Below are positions 5,295 through 7,569 of a stretch of DNA of 7,569 nucleotides, piece by piece; within the stretch, counting starts at the first letter, position 1; every line of letters begins with the position of its first letter. Origin of the DNA: Waddliaceae bacterium (GTDB lineage Bacteria; Chlamydiota; Chlamydiia; Chlamydiales; SLOH01); contig SLOH01000056.1 of NCBI GenBank assembly GCA_007132595.1, positions 1 to 7,569 of the forward strand. The letters run 5' to 3'. The position numbers and the translations under genes were made by a program. The notes below the pieces were generated by a model. It was not told the DNA's origin and searched no databases. It saw only the letters and a program-made list of their open reading frames with translations.

Positions 5295-7080
5295 AACATT
5301 AAAAAAATACCCGGCCAAACCCGGCGTCTACTTAATGAAAGGAGCGCGCGGTCAGATTCTCTATGTCGGCAAGGCAAAGAACTTGCGGCTGCGCATTCGG
5401 CAATACTTTTCCAAAAGCGGCGATGGCCGGGCCATGATCCCTTTTCTCACCTCGCAGATTGACTCGATTGAGACAATGGTTGTGCAATCGGAAAAAGAGG
5501 CGCTTCTTCTTGAGAACAATCTCATCAAACAATACAAACCCAAATACAACGCGCAATTTAAAGATGACAAAAGCTATATCGCGCTAAAGGTCACCAAGCA
5601 CAAGTGGCCCCGAGTGGATGTTGTGCGCTACCGCGGAAAGCCAAAAGCCGACGGACAGTACTTTGGACCCTATAGCCACGCCGGATCGGCAAGAGCCACA
5701 CTTGACCTTTTGCACCGACTCTATCCGTTAAGACAATGCTCCGACCTTGAGTTTGCAAGACGCAACAGACCGTGCATTCTCTATGACATTAAACAGTGCA
5801 TAGCTCCCTGCGTTGGCAAATGCACCAAAGAGGCGTACGACGATTATGTGAACCGGACCTTGCGGTTTTTACAAGGACAAGACACCGAAGTGATCCAAAT
5901 GTTGACAGAAGAGATGCATAAATTCTCAGATGCACTTGAATTTGAAAAAGCAGGCGCAATTCTTGATACAATCAAACAAGTCGAGCGCTCATTTGAGAGG
6001 CAATATGTCGACAAGCCGCTCGGCTTTGCGGGCGATGTGCTTGGGATCTACCGCAAAGGCGATGAGGTTGTGATTAGTCAGCTGTTTTTTCAGCGCGGCC
6101 GCTTAACCGGCTCGCATCACTTTAATCTATCAAAGATTATTGGAGAAGATGAGGACCTGCTTCGTACCTTTATTTTGCAGCATTACGGCGAGAAAGAGAA
6201 AAAACCGAAGGAAATTCTGATTCCCATTGATCTATCGGGAAAGGAAAGTCTGGCTGAAATTCTATCACTTCGCATCAAGACAGCTGTTCGGGGCGAGAAA
6301 AAAGCGCTGCTGACAATGGCGTTTGCAAATGCCGAGGCGACATTTAATAAAGAGAAGGATGAAAAAGTCATTCGAGAGCGCACCCTCATCGAGATGAAGG
6401 AGCGCCTTCATTTAAACAGTGTGCCGGAAAATATCGAATGCTTTGACAACTCCAATCTTTCAGGCTCTCAGTCGGTCTCTGTCATGGTCGCATATTCCCA
6501 TGGAGAAAAAGATAAGGGGCGCTACCGCAAATATAAAATCAAAGCGGCAAAGGAAAGCGATGACTATGGCGCAATGTATGAGGTCTTAATGCGGCGCTAC
6601 ATGAGAGCAAAAGATGAGGGGACACTGCCTGATCTGGTTGTACTTGACGGAGGCAAGGGACACCTCAACGTCGCTCTTCGAGTGATGCGCGAACTCAATA
6701 TCATTACAGTGAACTGCATCTCGATTGCCAAAGAGAGGGGGCGCCATGATAAAGGAATGACACTTGAGCAGATCTTCTTGCCAAACAGTAAAGAGCCGAT
6801 CCAATTGAAGCGCAATTCCTCTGTTCTCTTTTTTTTACAGCAAGTGCGCGATGAGGCGCATCGATTTGCCCTCTCTTTTCAGAAAAACCTGCGCACCCGC
6901 GCCCTTGTCAAGTCCGATCTAACCGAAATTCCCGGGATTGGCCCGGTCAAACAGAAAAACCTTTTGCGTCACTTTGGCTCTCTTAAAAAGATAAAACTGG
7001 CGACGGAAGAAGAGCTTCATGCGGTGCGGGGAATCTCATCTTCCGATGCAAAAAAAATTGTAAAAAGACTTTCTTCTTGA
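5278..7080 (+). CDS. uvrC: Excinuclease ABC subunit C (UvrC), complete
   Basis: UvrC is the nuclease of UvrABC nucleotide excision repair and cuts the damaged strand on both sides of the lesion. With the ATG at 5278 it has 600 residues, the normal length. Domains in order: GIY-YIG nuclease (PGVYLMK, ILYVGKAKNLR, then the EKEALLLENNLIK helix) for the 3' cut; four cysteines at 154, 166, 174 and 178, spaced as in the iron-sulfur site described for E. coli UvrC; a UVR helical pair (ALEFEKAGAILDTIKQ) that contacts UvrB; the RNase H-like nuclease with Asp390 (ECFDNSN), Asp457 (VLDGGKGH) and His528 (RDEAHRF) for the 5' cut; and C-terminal helix-hairpin-helix motifs (IPGIGPVKQKNLL, VRGISSSDAKKIV). 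A TTG at 5269 would add three residues but lacks support. No strong Shine-Dalgarno precedes the ATG. The stop overlaps the tRNA promoter. Confidence 0.97.
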   Translation: MSFDVETLKKYPAKPGVYLMKGARGQILYVGKAKNLRLRIRQYFSKSGDGRAMIPFLTSQIDSIETMVVQSEKEALLLENNLIKQYKPKYNAQFKDDKSYIALKVTKHKWPRVDVVRYRGKPKADGQYFGPYSHAGSARATLDLLHRLYPLRQCSDLEFARRNRPCILYDIKQCIAPCVGKCTKEAYDDYVNRTLRFLQGQDTEVIQMLTEEMHKFSDALEFEKAGAILDTIKQVERSFERQYVDKPLGFAGDVLGIYRKGDEVVISQLFFQRGRLTGSHHFNLSKIIGEDEDLLRTFILQHYGEKEKKPKEILIPIDLSGKESLAEILSLRIKTAVRGEKKALLTMAFANAEATFNKEKDEKVIRERTLIEMKERLHLNSVPENIECFDNSNLSGSQSVSVMVAYSHGEKDKGRYRKYKIKAAKESDDYGAMYEVLMRRYMRAKDEGTLPDLVVLDGGKGHLNVALRVMRELNIITVNCISIAKERGRHDKGMTLEQIFLPNSKEPIQLKRNSSVLFFLQQVRDEAHRFALSFQKNLRTRALVKSDLTEIPGIGPVKQKNLLRHFGSLKKIKLATEEELHAVRGISSSDAKKIVKRLSS

Positions 7081-7105
7081 AAGGAATATGCGAGGCATGT
7101 AAAAT
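7077..7105 (+). promoter_or_regulatory. Promoter of the tRNA-Val gene, overlapping the uvrC stop
   Basis: A -35 element TTGAAA (7077-7082) is separated by exactly 17 bases from a -10 element TAAAAT (7100-7105), close to the sigma-70/sigma-66 consensus. Transcription should start near 7112, a few bases before the tRNA 5' end at 7120. The -35 hexamer contains the uvrC TGA stop codon. Confidence 0.72.
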
Positions 7106-7119
7106 CTCCTCTCATGTCC

Positions 7120-7193
7120 GGGGTATTAGCTCAGTTGGTTAGAGCGCCACGTTGACATCGTGGAGGTCAGCTGTTCGAGTCAGCTATATCCCA
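7120..7193 (+). tRNA. tRNA-Val (anticodon GAC)
   Basis: The 74-base sequence folds as a full cloverleaf. The acceptor stem pairs GGGGTAT with ATATCCC (one G-T pair), the D stem GCTC with GAGC, the anticodon stem CCACG with CGTGG around the loop TTGACAT, and the T stem AGCTG with CAGCT around TTCGAGT; the discriminator is A. The anticodon GAC at 7154-7156 reads GUC and GUU valine codons. The 3' CCA is not encoded (the discriminator is followed by TTTT), so CCA must be added by tRNA nucleotidyltransferase. It has its own promoter just upstream and is followed after eight bases by a coding region on the same strand. Confidence 0.97.
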
Positions 7194-7201
7194 TTTTGCC
7201 T

Positions 7202-7569
7202 ATGGACTTAAATGCAAGGCGCACTGCCGCCCACTATCTAGCCTATTCTTTAAGCCGGCTGTTTCCTGAAACAAAAGTTTTGGAATCCGGAGCAAATCAG
7301 CTCGGGTTTTTTTGCATGTTTTCATGTAAAGCAACAGTCGAAGAGGCGCACTTTCCAGTTATCGAAGAGAAAATGTACGAACCGAAGCAGATGCGCGAAT
7401 TTGAAATGGTGCGCGATAACTGCCGCGACTTTTTGCGCGATCAAGGAGAACAATCACTCATTTCGCGTCTTCCGCACACGCAAACCGTCTCACTTGTCGA
7501 AATCGATCACTTCTTCAACCTTTCCGAAGGAGAACTCTTTGAGGGGATGCCCGCCTTCTCTTTGGAGAA
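7202..7569 (+). CDS. Threonyl-tRNA synthetase-like protein, N-terminal 122 residues, no TGS domain, altered editing site (runs off window)
   Basis: The frame is open from ATG 7202 to the window end. The visible part resembles the N2 editing domain of threonyl-tRNA synthetase: RRTAAHYLAYSLSRLFPET aligns with the HxxxH helix (RHSCAHLLGHAIKQLWP in E. coli), LGFFCMF with the GFYYDF strand, FPVIEEKM with the following helix, and SEGELFEGMPAFS with the segment that normally reads CRGPH. The usual TGS domain of about 60 residues is absent from the N-terminus. Of the editing residues His73, His77, Cys182 and His186 (E. coli numbering), only the second is kept (His11); the others align to Arg7, Met116 and Ser120, with the same residue spacing. 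It may be a degenerate thrS paralogue, an editing-deficient synthetase, or a remnant; the catalytic core lies outside the window. No Shine-Dalgarno precedes the ATG, and a TTG two codons upstream is an alternative start. Confidence 0.62.
   Translation, partial: MDLNARRTAAHYLAYSLSRLFPETKVLESGANQLGFFCMFSCKATVEEAHFPVIEEKMYEPKQMREFEMVRDNCRDFLRDQGEQSLISRLPHTQTVSLVEIDHFFNLSEGELFEGMPAFSLE

Noticed and set aside
1..7569. Defence island, phage, insertion sequence or CRISPR array
   Set aside because: No transposase, integrase, nuclease-toxin pair, spaced repeats or terminal inverted repeats were found; most genes are housekeeping or conserved families.

Overview
The window looks like a stretch of bacterial chromosome, most plausibly from a Chlamydiae-phylum organism of the environmental (Parachlamydiales-like) type. 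That placement is an inference. It rests on three points: the fmt gene is followed on the same strand by a small protein with two paired hydrophobic hairpins, the same arrangement recalled for fmt and the inclusion-membrane gene CT529/Cap1 of Chlamydia trachomatis; the partial ORF at the right end resembles chlamydial threonyl-tRNA synthetase; and the tRNA gene does not encode its CCA end. No 16S rRNA or other decisive marker is present, and no mobile element, CRISPR array or phage gene was seen.

Left block (+ strand, 1-1299): the 3' part of fmt (methionyl-tRNA formyltransferase), cut by the window edge, then a 193-residue membrane protein of unknown function that is a candidate inclusion-membrane (Inc-like) protein. 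It converges, with 2 bases between stop codons, on a minus-strand gene for a 107-residue, 22-cysteine protein of the cytosolic copper-storage (Csp/DUF326 four-helix bundle) type.

Middle block (- strand, 5176 down to 1756): four closely packed genes that read as one operon: a MYG1-family DHH-like phosphoesterase/exonuclease, a HIT (HINT-type) nucleotide hydrolase, an isochorismatase-like cysteine hydrolase, and a HEAT-repeat protein with a signal peptide. Spacings are 16 bases, a 17-base overlap and a 31-base overlap. The isochorismatase-like gene starts at TTG, and its AGGAGG ribosome site lies inside codons of the HIT motif. No shared pathway is evident; the first two products suggest RNA/nucleotide turnover.

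Right block (+ strand, 5259-7569): a short leader ORF overlapping uvrC, then full-length uvrC (nucleotide excision repair) with all expected domains and iron-sulfur cysteines. A consensus-like promoter straddles the uvrC stop codon and drives a tRNA-Val(GAC) gene. Eight bases after the tRNA a further ORF begins and runs off the window. It resembles the N-terminal editing region of threonyl-tRNA synthetase without the TGS domain, and three of the four editing-site residues appear to be replaced. Together with the copper-storage protein and the fmt-linked membrane protein, this is the part of the window most worth a second look.
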